From Microbacterium sp. Root61 (GTDB lineage Bacteria > Actinomycetota > Actinomycetes > Actinomycetales > Microbacteriaceae), in NCBI RefSeq assembly GCF_001427525.1, contig NZ_LMGU01000001.1, positions 3,417,713-3,481,712 of the forward strand: a DNA stretch of 64,000 nucleotides, read 5' to 3'. Positions 1-8,464 of the stretch are shown piece by piece. Each line of letters begins with the position of its first letter. The stretch's first letter is position 1. Both the position numbers and the translations under genes were made by a program. A model generated the notes under the pieces. It saw only the letters and a list, made by a program, of their open reading frames with translations, ran no database searches and had not been told where the DNA came from.

Positions 1-648
1 GATCACGGACAGATCCTGATCGATCGGGTTGTCGGGTGCGATGACACGGGGATGTGCGGGGATGTCGTCGCGTCCGAGCCAGCCCGTCGCGAGGATCACG
101 GCGTCCGCGTCGACCGCCGCGCCGGTATCCAGCGCGACGACGAAACCGGGCGAGGTCGGGCGCAGGTCGACGGCGCGCGCGACGTGGACCTCGACCGCCA
201 CGGCAGCCGGTGCTTCGCCGAGGATCTCGGCGAAGCACCAGCGAAGGTAGTGGCCGTACAGCAACCGGCTGGGGTTGGACCAGTCCGACGTCGCGTGTGC
301 TTCGGCGACGACCTCGGGCGGGGCATCCGGACCCGCGGTGCGCGGCTCGTCGACCACCAGCCGGCACCACTGTGCGAGGTTCGGCCCGGTGCGCTGCGGC
401 CCTTCGCACGCGACGGTCGCGTCCACGAAGAGCGTCGACTGCGCGGCGACCGTGTTCATCACGAGGTGCGGAGTCTGCCCCGCCCGCCAGATGCGTCCCG
501 AGCCCGGCGGATACGGGTCGACGACGTGCACGGTCAGGGCGAGGCCCTCGAGCAGGTCCGGTGCGCTCGCGAGGAGCCGTTCGACGAGCGAGGTCCCACG
601 GACACTGGCGCCGATGACGACGATCGATGCGGAAGCCGCAGCGTGCAC
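1..648 (-). CDS. FAD/NAD(P)-binding oxidoreductase, N-terminal part (runs off the window)
   Basis: The frame is open from a GTG at 648 to the window edge, giving 216 codons with no stop. The GTG follows a strong GGAGGA ribosome site. Residues 9-18 read IVVIGASVRG, a Rossmann dinucleotide-binding glycine motif; DPYPPGSGRIW lies near residue 44, and a second VILATGW motif near residue 185 is typical of FAD-dependent pyridine-nucleotide oxidoreductases. The pattern fits the FAD-NAD(P)-binding domain family PF13454, found in uncharacterised flavoproteins and ornithine-monooxygenase-like enzymes. It is divergent from the ABC importer at 842, so it may share its control and handle the same compound. 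The substrate cannot be read from this fragment. Confidence 0.8.
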   Translation of the reverse strand, partial: MHAAASASIVVIGASVRGTSLVERLLASAPDLLEGLALTVHVVDPYPPGSGRIWRAGQTPHLVMNTVAAQSTLFVDATVACEGPQRTGPNLAQWCRLVVDEPRTAGPDAPPEVVAEAHATSDWSNPSRLLYGHYLRWCFAEILGEAPAAVAVEVHVARAVDLRPTSPGFVVALDTGAAVDADAVILATGWLGRDDIPAHPRVIAPDNPIDQDLSVI

Positions 649-841
649 GGTCCTCCTCCATCCGGCTCGTTCTCATCCTGCCAGCCGGAGCCCGCAGGCT
701 CCGGCGCTGCGCGCTTTGTTTCGCACTGTGTCCGTTGACCCGTCATCACCCCGGGGGAGATCCCTACCGTAATAGGCAACGTCCGCCCCGCGGACTCCGC
801 GACCAGCACGCGGCCAGAGCCATCCTCACCTGGAGCAACCC

Positions 842-1999
842 ATGTCAGCATTCCGCAGCGGTGCCGCCCTTCTCGGCGCGGTCGCGCTCGTCGTCGGCCT
901 GAGCGCCTGCAGCACCCCGTCCGCAGAAACCCCCGGCGCGGCCGCCGAGCCGATCCGCTTCGGCGTCGCGCTGCCGCAGACCGGAGACCAGGCGCAGTAC
1001 GGCGAGTACTTCGAACAGGGCTTCGAGCTCGCCCTCGCGCAGCTCAACGACGCCGGCGGCATCGACGGCCGACAGGTCGAGCTGGTCTATGAAGACACGC
1101 AGGCCGACCCCGCGCAGGCGCCCGCCGTCGCGCAGAAGTTCGTCGACGACTCGTCGATCCTCGCGGTCCTCGGCGACTTCGGCACACCCGCGACGGCTGC
1201 CGCCAGCCCGATCTACCAGGACGCCGGCCTGACGCAGTTCGCCTTCTCCGCGTCGGCCTCGACGGTGACCGACCCGGGCGACTTCGTCTTCGCGACCTGG
1301 GTGTCGCAGGAGTACGAAGCGCCTCGCCTCGCCGCCTTCGCCGCCGAGCAGGGCTCGACCGCCGCAGTGTTCTACCACGACACCGACTGGGGCGTGAACA
1401 CGCACGGGTTCTTCGCCGAGGGTGCGGCCGACGCCGATCTCGAAGAGGTCTACGCCACCGCGTACAACCCCGAGAGCACCGACTACCGCCCGCTGCTGCT
1501 GGCCGCCCAGGCGACCGACCCCGAGGTCATCGTGCTGATCTCCTACGCGGCGGACGGAGCGCTCATCACGGCGCAAGCCCGTGAGCTCGGCATCGAGGTG
1601 CCCATCGTCGGCATCAGCTCGATCTACAACCAGCAGTTCATCGAGCTCGCCGGCGAGGCAGCCGAAGGCGTGCAGACCCTGAGCTACTTCACGCCGACGA
1701 ACCCGGACGAGACCGTGCAGCAGTTCATCGCGGACTTCGCGGCCGAGTACGACGTCGAGACCCCGTCCGACTACGCGATCCGCGCCTACGACGCCTTCAA
1801 CGTCGTGGCCGAGGCCGCCGCCGCCGCAGCGGACGCGGGCGACCTGACCCGCCAGAGCCTGCGGGACGCACTGGACGAGGGTGAGGGCTTCGCCACCATC
1901 CTGTACGGTCCGATCACCTTCTCCGACAACCGCCGGGTCGTCGACGCCGAACAGTTCGCGCTCGTCGTGCGCGACGGCGCGTTCGAACTCGCAGACTAG
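842..1999 (+). CDS. Branched-chain amino acid-type ABC transporter substrate-binding lipoprotein
   Basis: A 385-residue protein with a lipoprotein signal peptide: a hydrophobic stretch and then LSAC, with the lipidated cysteine at residue 23. The mature part starts with IRFGVALPQTGDQAQYGEYFEQG and later has LVYEDTQADP, both typical of the Peripla_BP_6 (Leu/Ile/Val, amide, urea) binding-protein family. It would sit on the outer face of the membrane and deliver solute to the permease encoded next. A GGAG ribosome site lies about 8 nt before the ATG. It is the first gene of an importer operon that continues with a fused permease and two ATPases. The family binds amino acids, amides, urea and aromatic acids, so the true ligand is open. 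Confidence 0.88.
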   Translation: MSAFRSGAALLGAVALVVGLSACSTPSAETPGAAAEPIRFGVALPQTGDQAQYGEYFEQGFELALAQLNDAGGIDGRQVELVYEDTQADPAQAPAVAQKFVDDSSILAVLGDFGTPATAAASPIYQDAGLTQFAFSASASTVTDPGDFVFATWVSQEYEAPRLAAFAAEQGSTAAVFYHDTDWGVNTHGFFAEGAADADLEEVYATAYNPESTDYRPLLLAAQATDPEVIVLISYAADGALITAQARELGIEVPIVGISSIYNQQFIELAGEAAEGVQTLSYFTPTNPDETVQQFIADFAAEYDVETPSDYAIRAYDAFNVVAEAAAAAADAGDLTRQSLRDALDEGEGFATILYGPITFSDNRRVVDAEQFALVVRDGAFELAD

Positions 2000-2064
2000 A
2001 CATCGCACGCATGCGATCCGGATGCCCGACGGGCATCCGGATCGCCGCATGACGGGGACAATTC

Positions 2065-3951
2065 GTGGACATCCTTCTCGCTGGAATCGTCAGCGGCAGC
2101 ACCTATGCGCTGCTCGCCGTCGGCGTTTCGCTGATCTTCGGTGTCTCGAACATCGTCAACTTCGCGCACGGGGCGGTCTTCGCCGCGGGCGGGATGGCCG
2201 GCTGGTTCCTCGCCGCGGTCCTCGGGTGGCCGCTGTGGGCGGTGCTCGCCGGCGTCATCGTCTTCACCAGCGTCCTCGGCTGGGTGATCTTCCTCGTGGC
2301 CGTCCGTCCGTTGCGCTCGGCTCCCGGAATCGCGGTGCTGCTGGCGACCTTCGCGATCGGGATCATCCTCGACAACACGTCTCAGCGCGTCTTCGGGGCC
2401 GAGACGCGACGCTTCCCCTCGCTCCTGGAACGCAGCAACTTCGAGCTCTTCGGATTCCGGTTCGGCACGATCGCCCTGGTCATCATCGGCGTCAGCGTGG
2501 TCTGCGTCGTCGTGCTCGCCGTCATGCTTGCCCGTACGCGCCTGGGCCGCGCCATCCGTGCGACCTCTCAGGATCGCGATGCCGCCGCCCAGATGGGGAT
2601 CCCCGTCGACCGGGTGCAGGCGGTGTCGTTCATCATCGCCTCCGCGCTCGGCGGCATCGCCGGCGTGCTGGTGGGCATGTACTTCTCGAACGTGTCGCCG
2701 ACCATGGGCTTCACCGCCGGCATCCAGGCCTTCGCCGCCGCGACCATCGGCGGGCTCGGATCCCTGCCGGGCGCGATCGTCGGCGGGCTCATCCTCGGGA
2801 TCGCCGAGGCGTTCGGGGTCTCCCTGTGGGGCGACTCCGTGCGTCAGCTGATCACGTTCGGCTCGCTCATCCTCGTGCTGTGGATCCGCCCGGGCGGCAT
2901 CCTCGGACGCGTGCCGGTGCTGTCGGCCGAGCCGATGACGGGCACGTTCTTCGGAGCGGGCAAGCCCCTCAAGCTCAACCGGTGGGTCGCCGTCGGGCTC
3001 ATCGGCATCGGAGCGCTGCTGCCCCTGGTCTCCGCCGACTATCTGCTGCGCACCGGGGCGCTGGTGTGGATCTACGCCCTGTTCGCCCTGTCGGTGACGA
3101 TCGCCGGTGGTTTCGCCGGCCAGATCGTCCTCGGTCAGGCCGGGGCGCTCGCGATCGGCGCGTACACCTCCGCACTGCTGGTCACTCAGGCCGGGTGGGA
3201 CTTCTGGGCGAGCTTCATCGCCGCCGGTCTCGTGGCGGCGCTGATCAGCGTGATCCTGACCGCCCCGACATGGCGATTGCGCGGGCACTACGTGTCGATG
3301 GCGACGCTGGCCACGGGAGCGTTCATCGCCGCCCTCGCGCTCAACATGCAGTGGCTGACCAACGGCGCGCGCGGCATCTACGGCATCCCGCGTCCGACCC
3401 TGTTCGGCGTCTCGGTGTCCTCGGCCACCGGCATGTACCTGCTGACCTTCGCGATCCTCGTGGTCGCCATCATCATCGTCGCCCGCCTCGGCAGCTCCCA
3501 CCTCGGACGCACGTGGGCCGCCGTCCGCGAGGACGAGGTGGCCGCGGCATCCTCCGGCATCCATCCCGCCGCGTACAAGTCGCTGGCCTTCGGTCTCGGC
3601 TCGGTGCTCGCCGGGTTCGCGGGCGCCCTCTACTCGGCGCAGGTGACGTTCCTGGAGCCCAGTCAGTTCGGCATCTCGCTCTCGGTCCTCGCCGTCACGA
3701 TCGCGATCCTCGGCGGCCTGCGCGCCCCGATGGGCGTGGTGATCGGCGCGATCATCCTGGTGGGCATCCCGGAGTTCTTCCGGGCGTTCTCCGACTGGCG
3801 CCTCCTGTTCTACGGCGTTCTGCTGCTCGTGCTGATCCTGTGGAGGCCGCAGGGCCTGTGGTCGTCCTCCGACTGGATATCGCGTACCTGGCGGCGCATG
3901 ACGGGCCGCGCCTCGACCGAGGACGCCCGTGCTGAGGAGGTCGTGCGATGA
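2065..3951 (+). CDS. Fused LivH-LivM type ABC transporter permease
   Basis: One 628-residue protein holds both permease halves of a branched-chain-type importer. Residues 1-290 resemble LivH (SGSTYALLAVGVSLIFGVSN, later GGLGSLPGAIVGG). After a short linker near residue 300 (GAGKPLKLNRW), residues 310-600 resemble LivM (FAGQIVLGQAGALAIGAYTS, LGSSHLGRTWAAVREDEVAA, ILGGLRAPMGVVIGA). Most family members encode the two as separate genes, so this is a natural fusion. About 16-18 membrane segments are expected. The start is a GTG 65 nt after the binding-protein stop. A GGATCCGGATGC-type inverted repeat (cgatccggatgcccgacgg) lies in the gap. It ends in an ATGA overlap with the next ATPase gene. Confidence 0.9.
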   Translation: MDILLAGIVSGSTYALLAVGVSLIFGVSNIVNFAHGAVFAAGGMAGWFLAAVLGWPLWAVLAGVIVFTSVLGWVIFLVAVRPLRSAPGIAVLLATFAIGIILDNTSQRVFGAETRRFPSLLERSNFELFGFRFGTIALVIIGVSVVCVVVLAVMLARTRLGRAIRATSQDRDAAAQMGIPVDRVQAVSFIIASALGGIAGVLVGMYFSNVSPTMGFTAGIQAFAAATIGGLGSLPGAIVGGLILGIAEAFGVSLWGDSVRQLITFGSLILVLWIRPGGILGRVPVLSAEPMTGTFFGAGKPLKLNRWVAVGLIGIGALLPLVSADYLLRTGALVWIYALFALSVTIAGGFAGQIVLGQAGALAIGAYTSALLVTQAGWDFWASFIAAGLVAALISVILTAPTWRLRGHYVSMATLATGAFIAALALNMQWLTNGARGIYGIPRPTLFGVSVSSATGMYLLTFAILVVAIIIVARLGSSHLGRTWAAVREDEVAAASSGIHPAAYKSLAFGLGSVLAGFAGALYSAQVTFLEPSQFGISLSVLAVTIAILGGLRAPMGVVIGAIILVGIPEFFRAFSDWRLLFYGVLLLVLILWRPQGLWSSSDWISRTWRRMTGRASTEDARAEEVVR

Positions 3952-4805
3952 CGACGAGCGAACCCCTGCTGCGCGTCGCGGGGCTGCGCAAGCGGTTCGG
4001 CGGCCTCACCGTGGTGGATGACGTCTCCCTGGACATCGCGCGCGGCGAGACCGTGTCGATCATCGGTCCGAACGGCAGCGGCAAAACCACCACGTTGAAC
4101 ATCATCAGCGGGGTGCTGCGTGCGAACGCCGGAACCGTCGATCTCGACGGGCGTCGCATCTCCGGGCGCAAGCCGCACGACATCGCCCGCTGGGGACTCA
4201 CCCGCACCTTCCAGAACGGTCGCGTGATCGGCAACCTCACGGTCGCCGAGAACGTGCTCGTGGGCCTCGAATCCGTGCAGACCGTGGGCCGACCGCTCGC
4301 CGGCCTGCGTCGTCTGCCCGGTCTGCGATGGCTGCCGCTGCTCGCCGAAACAGGTTCGGCGCTCGTGCCGAGTCGCGCGCGCCGACGGCAGGACGCTGCG
4401 GATGCCGCGCACGTGACGGCCGAGCTCGAGCGCTTCGGCACCCGGCTCGCGCCCCGGCGCGATCAGTACGCCTACTCGCTGTCGTACGCGAACCGCCGTC
4501 GCACGGAGATCGCCCGGGCACTGGTGGCGCAGCCGCAGGTGCTCGTGCTCGACGAGCCGACCGCCGGCATGAACCAGACCGAGACCACCGAGGTGCTGCA
4601 GCAGCTGCTCGCGCTGAAGGCGGCGGGTCAGACCATGTTGCTGGTGGAGCACAAGCTCGACCTCGTCATGACGCTGTCGGACCGTGTGCTGGTGCTGGAC
4701 GGCGGGAAGCTCATCGCGCAGGGCACACCGGAAGAGGTGCGGCGCGATCCGCGTGTCATCGAGGCCTATCTCGGCAAGGCCTTCGCGGAAGGAGCGGACG
4801 CATGA
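3948..4805 (+). CDS. ABC transporter ATP-binding protein, LivG type
   Basis: A 285-residue ATPase that would pair with the fused permease. Walker A (GPNGSGKTT) is at residues 40-48, LTRTFQNGRVI is the Q-loop region typical of LivG, and Walker B is VLVLDEPTAGMN. The C-terminal AYLGKAFAEGADA matches the BCA_ABC_TP C-terminal tail. The signature loop reads LSYANRRRTEI, where LivG proteins usually have a YGxQRxLEI form; the glycine-glutamine pair is lost although the ATPase otherwise looks complete. An arginine-rich insertion of about 40 residues (near 110-150) precedes the signature. It overlaps the permease stop by 4 nt (ATGA) and the next ATPase start in the same way. Confidence 0.88.
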   Translation: MTTSEPLLRVAGLRKRFGGLTVVDDVSLDIARGETVSIIGPNGSGKTTTLNIISGVLRANAGTVDLDGRRISGRKPHDIARWGLTRTFQNGRVIGNLTVAENVLVGLESVQTVGRPLAGLRRLPGLRWLPLLAETGSALVPSRARRRQDAADAAHVTAELERFGTRLAPRRDQYAYSLSYANRRRTEIARALVAQPQVLVLDEPTAGMNQTETTEVLQQLLALKAAGQTMLLVEHKLDLVMTLSDRVLVLDGGKLIAQGTPEEVRRDPRVIEAYLGKAFAEGADA

Positions 4806-5581
4806 GCGCGCTGTTGGAGTTTGACGACGTGAGCGTGAGCTACGGGCCGAGTCCCGCGCTGGTGGATGTGACGCTGAGTCTGGAGGAGGGCCACATCGTC
4901 TCACTGCTCGGCGGAAACGCGTCGGGCAAATCGACGACGATGAAGACGATCCTCGGACTCGTTCGGCCGATCAAGGGGCGCATCCTCTACGACGGCGTCG
5001 ACATCACGCAGTGGAGCACCCCGCGACGGGTCGCGGCCGGCATCGCGTCGGTGCCGGAGGCCCGCCGCGTCTTCGGCGACATGACCGTCGAGGACAACCT
5101 CCTCACCGGCGCGTACACGCGTCGTGACCGCGCCGTGCGGCGCACCCTCGCCGAGATCTACGACTTCTTCCCGCGGCTCGCGGAGCGCAAGCGCCAGCGC
5201 GCCGGAACGATGTCGGGCGGCGAGCAGCAGATGCTCGCATTCGGGCGCGCGCTGATGAGCCGCCCGCGCCTGATCTGCATGGACGAGCCGACGATGGGGC
5301 TCGCCCCGGTCATCGTGGAGAAGGTGCTCGAACACATCTCGACCATCAACACCGACCTGGGCGTCAGCGTGTTCATGGTGGAGCAGAATGCAGAACTCGC
5401 ACTGAGCGTCGCCGACCGCGGGTACGTCTTGCGCACCGGGCACATCGCCGTCGAGGGAACCGGGCCGGAGCTGCTGGCCAACCCGAGCGTGCGCGAGGCG
5501 TACCTCGGTCGCATCGTCGAGACCGACGAACTCATCGATCCTCTGACGCTCGCCGAGCGCCTCGAGAAGGGCACACCTTGA
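4802..5581 (+). CDS. ABC transporter ATP-binding protein, LivF type
   Basis: A 259-residue ATPase, the partner of the LivG-like protein. Walker A is GGNASGKST, the signature is MSGGEQQ, Walker B is LICMDEPTMGLAP, and the end has EAYLGRIVE. The frame is open further upstream, but ATG 4802 is chosen because it overlaps the previous stop (ATGA) and gives the normal LivF length and N-terminus (LLEFDDVSVSYG). It completes the importer of this operon. The stop overlaps the TTG start of the following CMD-domain gene, so transport and those two enzymes are very likely co-translated. Confidence 0.9.
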   Translation: MSALLEFDDVSVSYGPSPALVDVTLSLEEGHIVSLLGGNASGKSTTMKTILGLVRPIKGRILYDGVDITQWSTPRRVAAGIASVPEARRVFGDMTVEDNLLTGAYTRRDRAVRRTLAEIYDFFPRLAERKRQRAGTMSGGEQQMLAFGRALMSRPRLICMDEPTMGLAPVIVEKVLEHISTINTDLGVSVFMVEQNAELALSVADRGYVLRTGHIAVEGTGPELLANPSVREAYLGRIVETDELIDPLTLAERLEKGTP

Positions 5582-6078
5582 CCGACGTCATCCTGACCAT
5601 CGCGGAGGTCGAATCCGACGCCCCGCGCGATCACCGCCCGGCGGTGCGCGAGGCTGCGCAGGCCGCTCATCACGCACTGCTGGAGGTGCCCGCCGACGAT
5701 CCGGTTCCCGGTGTCGACCGCGCGACGCGGCACCTCATCGCCGCGCGCGCGGCGTGGGTGGATCGGGATGCCGCGGCCGCCGAGTTCTACCTTCAGGGCG
5801 CGACCGGGCCCGAGGCATCGGCTCTCGTGCAGGACGGTCCGGACGGCGAGGCGGGCGTGCGCGCCCCGCGCCGCGTGCGTGCCGCCCTGCGGCAGGTGGA
5901 CCTGCTGATCACCCGCCCGGCGGCCGCCACCGGTGACGATCTGAACGGGTTGCTGGTCGCGGGATGGTCCGCGGCCGAGATCGTCGTGATCGAGCAGATC
6001 GTCGGCCTGGTCAGCTACCAGACGCGCGTCGCGCACGCGCTGCGGGTGTTGGACGATGTCTTCGGGGAGGACGCATGA
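5578..6078 (+). CDS. CMD-domain protein, probably Avi_7170 family
   Basis: A 166-residue protein starting at TTG 5578, inside the stop of the LivF-like gene. It is mostly helical and resembles the carboxymuconolactone decarboxylase/AhpD fold (LNGLLVAGWSAAEIVVIEQIVGLVSYQTRV), but I see no CxxC pair in it. From memory, a TIGRFAM subfamily (Avi_7170 type) has this appearance and is typically next to an Avi_7169-type alkylhydroperoxidase-domain gene, which is what follows here. The overlap with the transporter implies that it acts on, or protects against, the imported compound or its oxidation products. Its own reaction is unknown. The subfamily call rests on recall and context. Confidence 0.72.
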   Translation: MTDVILTIAEVESDAPRDHRPAVREAAQAAHHALLEVPADDPVPGVDRATRHLIAARAAWVDRDAAAAEFYLQGATGPEASALVQDGPDGEAGVRAPRRVRAALRQVDLLITRPAAATGDDLNGLLVAGWSAAEIVVIEQIVGLVSYQTRVAHALRVLDDVFGEDA

Positions 6079-6701
6079 GCACGCGCTTCACGACCGCCGA
6101 GCGCGCCTGGCACGCCTGGGCTCCACCGGTCGGTCCGGATACCGGATCGGCCGCTCAGATCGCTGCGTATGAGACGAGCGTCTGGCCGGACTCGCCATAC
6201 TTCCGCCTGCTGGCTTGGCACCCGCAGGGGCTGGCCACGCGCACCGCGCTCGACCAGGCGATCTTCCTCGGACGCCCGGGCCTGCCGCGGGGCGAGCGCG
6301 AACTGGCCGCGACGGTCGCGTCTCGGCTGAACGGATGCGAGCTGTGCACCAGCGTGCACTCCCGATTCACCGTGACCTTCACGAAGGATGCCGACGCGGT
6401 CGCGCGCCTGCTGGAGCAGGGCGTCGACGCCGAGTTCGCGCCGCGCTGGCGTGCGATCGTCGACGCCGCCGCAGCCCTGACCGCCTCCCCGCCCCGCTTC
6501 GGCGCTCATCACGTGCGTGCCCTGACCGAGGTGGGGCTGAGCCGCGCCGACATCCAGGACATCGTGGAAGCCACGGCATTCTTCGCCTGGGCGAACCGCC
6601 TCATGATGAGTCTCGGCGAACCGGCTGCCCCGGACGCGGCGGACGCCGAGGCGATCGCGAACCAGCGCGCCGCGGACGAGCGCGCGGTGATCGCGGGGTA
6701 G
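6075..6701 (+). CDS. Alkylhydroperoxidase (AhpD-like) domain protein, probably Avi_7169 family
   Basis: A 208-residue protein with the AhpD/CMD redox centre: Cys88 and Cys91 (CELC) followed by His95, the CxxCxxxH pattern of AhpD-type peroxidases. The ATG at 6075 overlaps the previous stop (ATGA) and the translation is clean from there. The family reduces hydroperoxides or protects oxidative pathways through the cysteine pair. It is the last gene of the run that begins with the substrate-binding protein. Families of this type are reported near luciferase-like monooxygenases and importers; here the only nearby oxidoreductase is the divergent flavoprotein at 1-648. The role in handling an imported compound is inferred. 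Confidence 0.78.
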   Translation: MSTRFTTAERAWHAWAPPVGPDTGSAAQIAAYETSVWPDSPYFRLLAWHPQGLATRTALDQAIFLGRPGLPRGERELAATVASRLNGCELCTSVHSRFTVTFTKDADAVARLLEQGVDAEFAPRWRAIVDAAAALTASPPRFGAHHVRALTEVGLSRADIQDIVEATAFFAWANRLMMSLGEPAAPDAADAEAIANQRAADERAVIAG

Positions 6702-6767
6702 CAGCCCCGGACGCAGGTGGGCGCTCGACGGCCGGCACTGTGCCGGAAGCAGCTGGGATTCAAGATG

Positions 6768-6773
6768 TATCCT
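6768..6773 (+). promoter_or_regulatory. Probable -10 box, leaderless promoter of the DsbA-like gene
   Basis: TATCCT lies 7 nt before ATG 6781, the distance expected if transcription starts at the start codon. No purine-rich ribosome site is present between them. A 15-bp palindrome CCGGCAC-t-GTGCCGG at 6732-6746 sits just upstream, where a regulator or the end of the previous transcript could act. Confidence 0.5.
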
Positions 6774-6780
6774 AGATGTG

Positions 6781-7533
6781 ATGACTGCCTTCGACCCCGC
6801 CCCGACGCCTGCACAGACACTCACCGCCAAGCTCCGCCGCGCGCGGATCCTGAACATCGTGCTCGGCGCGATCGCGGTGTTCCTGCTCGTGGTGGTGATC
6901 GCGCAGTCGCTGCCGAGCGCGGCTCCGGCCGCGGAGGCGCCGACGCAGGGCGCGGTTCCGACGCCCACCGCCGAGGCGCCGGAGATCGCGAAGCGCGACC
7001 CCGCCGACCCGTTCGCGATCGGCGACGTCGACGCACCGGTCGTGCTGGTGGAATGGGCCGACTTCCGCTGCCCGTTCTGCGCGGTCGTCACGAACCAGAC
7101 GCTGCCCGCGGTTTTCCAGGAGTACGTCGACAAGGGCCTGGTGCGCTACGAGTTCCGCGATGTCGCGTTCTTCGGCGATGAGTCCATCGACGCCGCAGTG
7201 GCCGCACGCGCGGCGGGGGAGCAGGGCAAGTTCCCCGAGTACATGCAGGTGCTCTTCGCGGCGGCCCCGGAGAAGGGGCACCCCGACATGCCGCGCGAGA
7301 AACTGATCGGCTTCGCCCAGGAGGCCGGCGTGCCCGACCTGGCGAAGTTCGAGGCGGACCTGGACCGCACCGACCTGCGTGACGCTGTGCTCGCGAGCAC
7401 CGCGGAGGCGCAGCGGCTCGGCGTCACGAGCGTGCCCTTCTTCGTTGCGGGCGACAAGGCGATCGCGGGCGCGCAGCCCCTCGACACGTTCCGCCAGCTC
7501 CTGGACGAACAGCTGGCGGCGGCGGGCGAGTGA
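6781..7533 (+). CDS. Membrane-anchored DsbA-family thiol-disulfide protein
   Basis: A 250-residue protein with a short cytoplasmic start, one transmembrane helix (about residues 24-41), a Pro/Ala/Thr-rich linker and a Thioredoxin_4/DsbA-like domain outside the membrane. The active site is Cys97-Pro-Phe-Cys100, and the cis-proline loop is GVTSVPFFVAG. It should make or reshuffle disulfides in exported proteins. Either GTG 6778 or ATG 6781 can start it; ATG is chosen for its spacing to the -10 box. It overlaps the CcdA-like gene (GTGA), which could supply or remove electrons across the membrane. Confidence 0.88.
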   Translation: MTAFDPAPTPAQTLTAKLRRARILNIVLGAIAVFLLVVVIAQSLPSAAPAAEAPTQGAVPTPTAEAPEIAKRDPADPFAIGDVDAPVVLVEWADFRCPFCAVVTNQTLPAVFQEYVDKGLVRYEFRDVAFFGDESIDAAVAARAAGEQGKFPEYMQVLFAAAPEKGHPDMPREKLIGFAQEAGVPDLAKFEADLDRTDLRDAVLASTAEAQRLGVTSVPFFVAGDKAIAGAQPLDTFRQLLDEQLAAAGE

Positions 7534-8399
7534 TCGACGTCGGGCTCGCCGGCGCGCTGGTCGGCGGCATCCTGACCCTGCTCAGCCCGTGCTCGGTGAT
7601 GCTGCTGCCGGCGTTCTTCGCCTACGCGTTCACCAGCCCGACGCGGCTGCTCGCGCGCACCGGGATCTTCTACCTCGGGCTCATCACGACCCTGGTGCCG
7701 ATCGGTGTGCTGGCGGGGACCGTGGGAGCGTTCGTCGGCGCCCACCGGACTCTGCTGGTCACCGTCGCCGCTGCGGTCATCATCGTGCTCGGCGCGGTGC
7801 AGCTTCTCGGCATCCCGATGCCGGCGCTCACGCGCGGTGCGTCCGGTGAGGGCACCGGCGTGGCATCCGTCTACGTCCTCGGCACGGTCTACGGGCTCGC
7901 CGGGGTCTGCGCGGGTCCGCTGCTCGGCTCCGTGCTGGCGCTGGCCGCCCTCGGCGGCAACCCGCTCTACGGCGGCATCGTGCTCGCCGTCTTCGCGCTG
8001 GGCATGACCGTGCCACTGTTCGTGCTCGCGTTCCTGTGGTCGCGGTCGACGCGGCTGCGCGGCATCCTGCGCCCCCGTACGATCCGGATCGGACGCTGGA
8101 CCAACACGTGGACGCAGGTCGTCGCCGGCCTGCTCGGGATGGGCATCGGAGTGCTGCTGATCGTCACCGAAGGGACCGCGTCGCTGGGCGGCGTGCTCGG
8201 TGCGTCGGACCAGTTCGCCCTCGAGAGCTGGGTGCTCGGCCGCACGGCCGGGGTTTCCGACCTCGCCTTCGCCCTCGGCGCCATCGTGGTGCTCGCAGCG
8301 GCGTGGGGGGTCTTCCGCTGGCGGTCGGCCGTGCGCCGGAAGAGGGCGACGGATGCCTCGGCCGCGGTAGTGCCGCAGCGCGGGAGTGACGCCGCATGA
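7530..8399 (+). CDS. CcdA/DsbD-like membrane electron-transfer protein
   Basis: A 289-residue protein with about six to seven membrane helices. Cys21 in LLSPCSVMLLP and Cys127 in AGVCAGPLLG are placed like the redox cysteine pair of CcdA/DsbD, each next to a proline or glycine-rich turn. CcdA proteins pass electrons from cytoplasmic thioredoxin to extracytoplasmic thioredoxin-like partners. The GTG start overlaps the stop of the DsbA-like gene, so the partner is almost surely that protein. No cytochrome c maturation genes are nearby, which argues for general thiol redox work instead of heme-protein maturation. Confidence 0.85.
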   Translation: MIDVGLAGALVGGILTLLSPCSVMLLPAFFAYAFTSPTRLLARTGIFYLGLITTLVPIGVLAGTVGAFVGAHRTLLVTVAAAVIIVLGAVQLLGIPMPALTRGASGEGTGVASVYVLGTVYGLAGVCAGPLLGSVLALAALGGNPLYGGIVLAVFALGMTVPLFVLAFLWSRSTRLRGILRPRTIRIGRWTNTWTQVVAGLLGMGIGVLLIVTEGTASLGGVLGASDQFALESWVLGRTAGVSDLAFALGAIVVLAAAWGVFRWRSAVRRKRATDASAAVVPQRGSDAA

Positions 8400-8452
8400 C
8401 ATTCCTGCCCGTCGTCGAGCGAGAGGTGCGCGCGCCGATGCCCGGACAGCGC

Positions 8453-8458
8453 GATGAT
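8453..8458 (+). promoter_or_regulatory. Probable -10 box, leaderless promoter of the GntR gene
   Basis: GATGAT ends 6 nt before ATG 8465. The same TANNNT-like hexamer plus 6-7 nt arrangement recurs before many genes in this window. Confidence 0.4.
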
Positions 8459-8464
8459 GGTCGT

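Noticed and set aside
1996-3564. Minus-strand open frame of about 520 codons opposite the fused permease
   Set aside because: Composition is extremely charged (D, R, H, G, E) and lacks any domain, unlike the membrane protein on the plus strand.
4328-4801. Extended N-terminus for the LivF gene
   Set aside because: It would overlap LivG by almost 480 nt; ATG 4802 has the normal ATGA overlap and family start.
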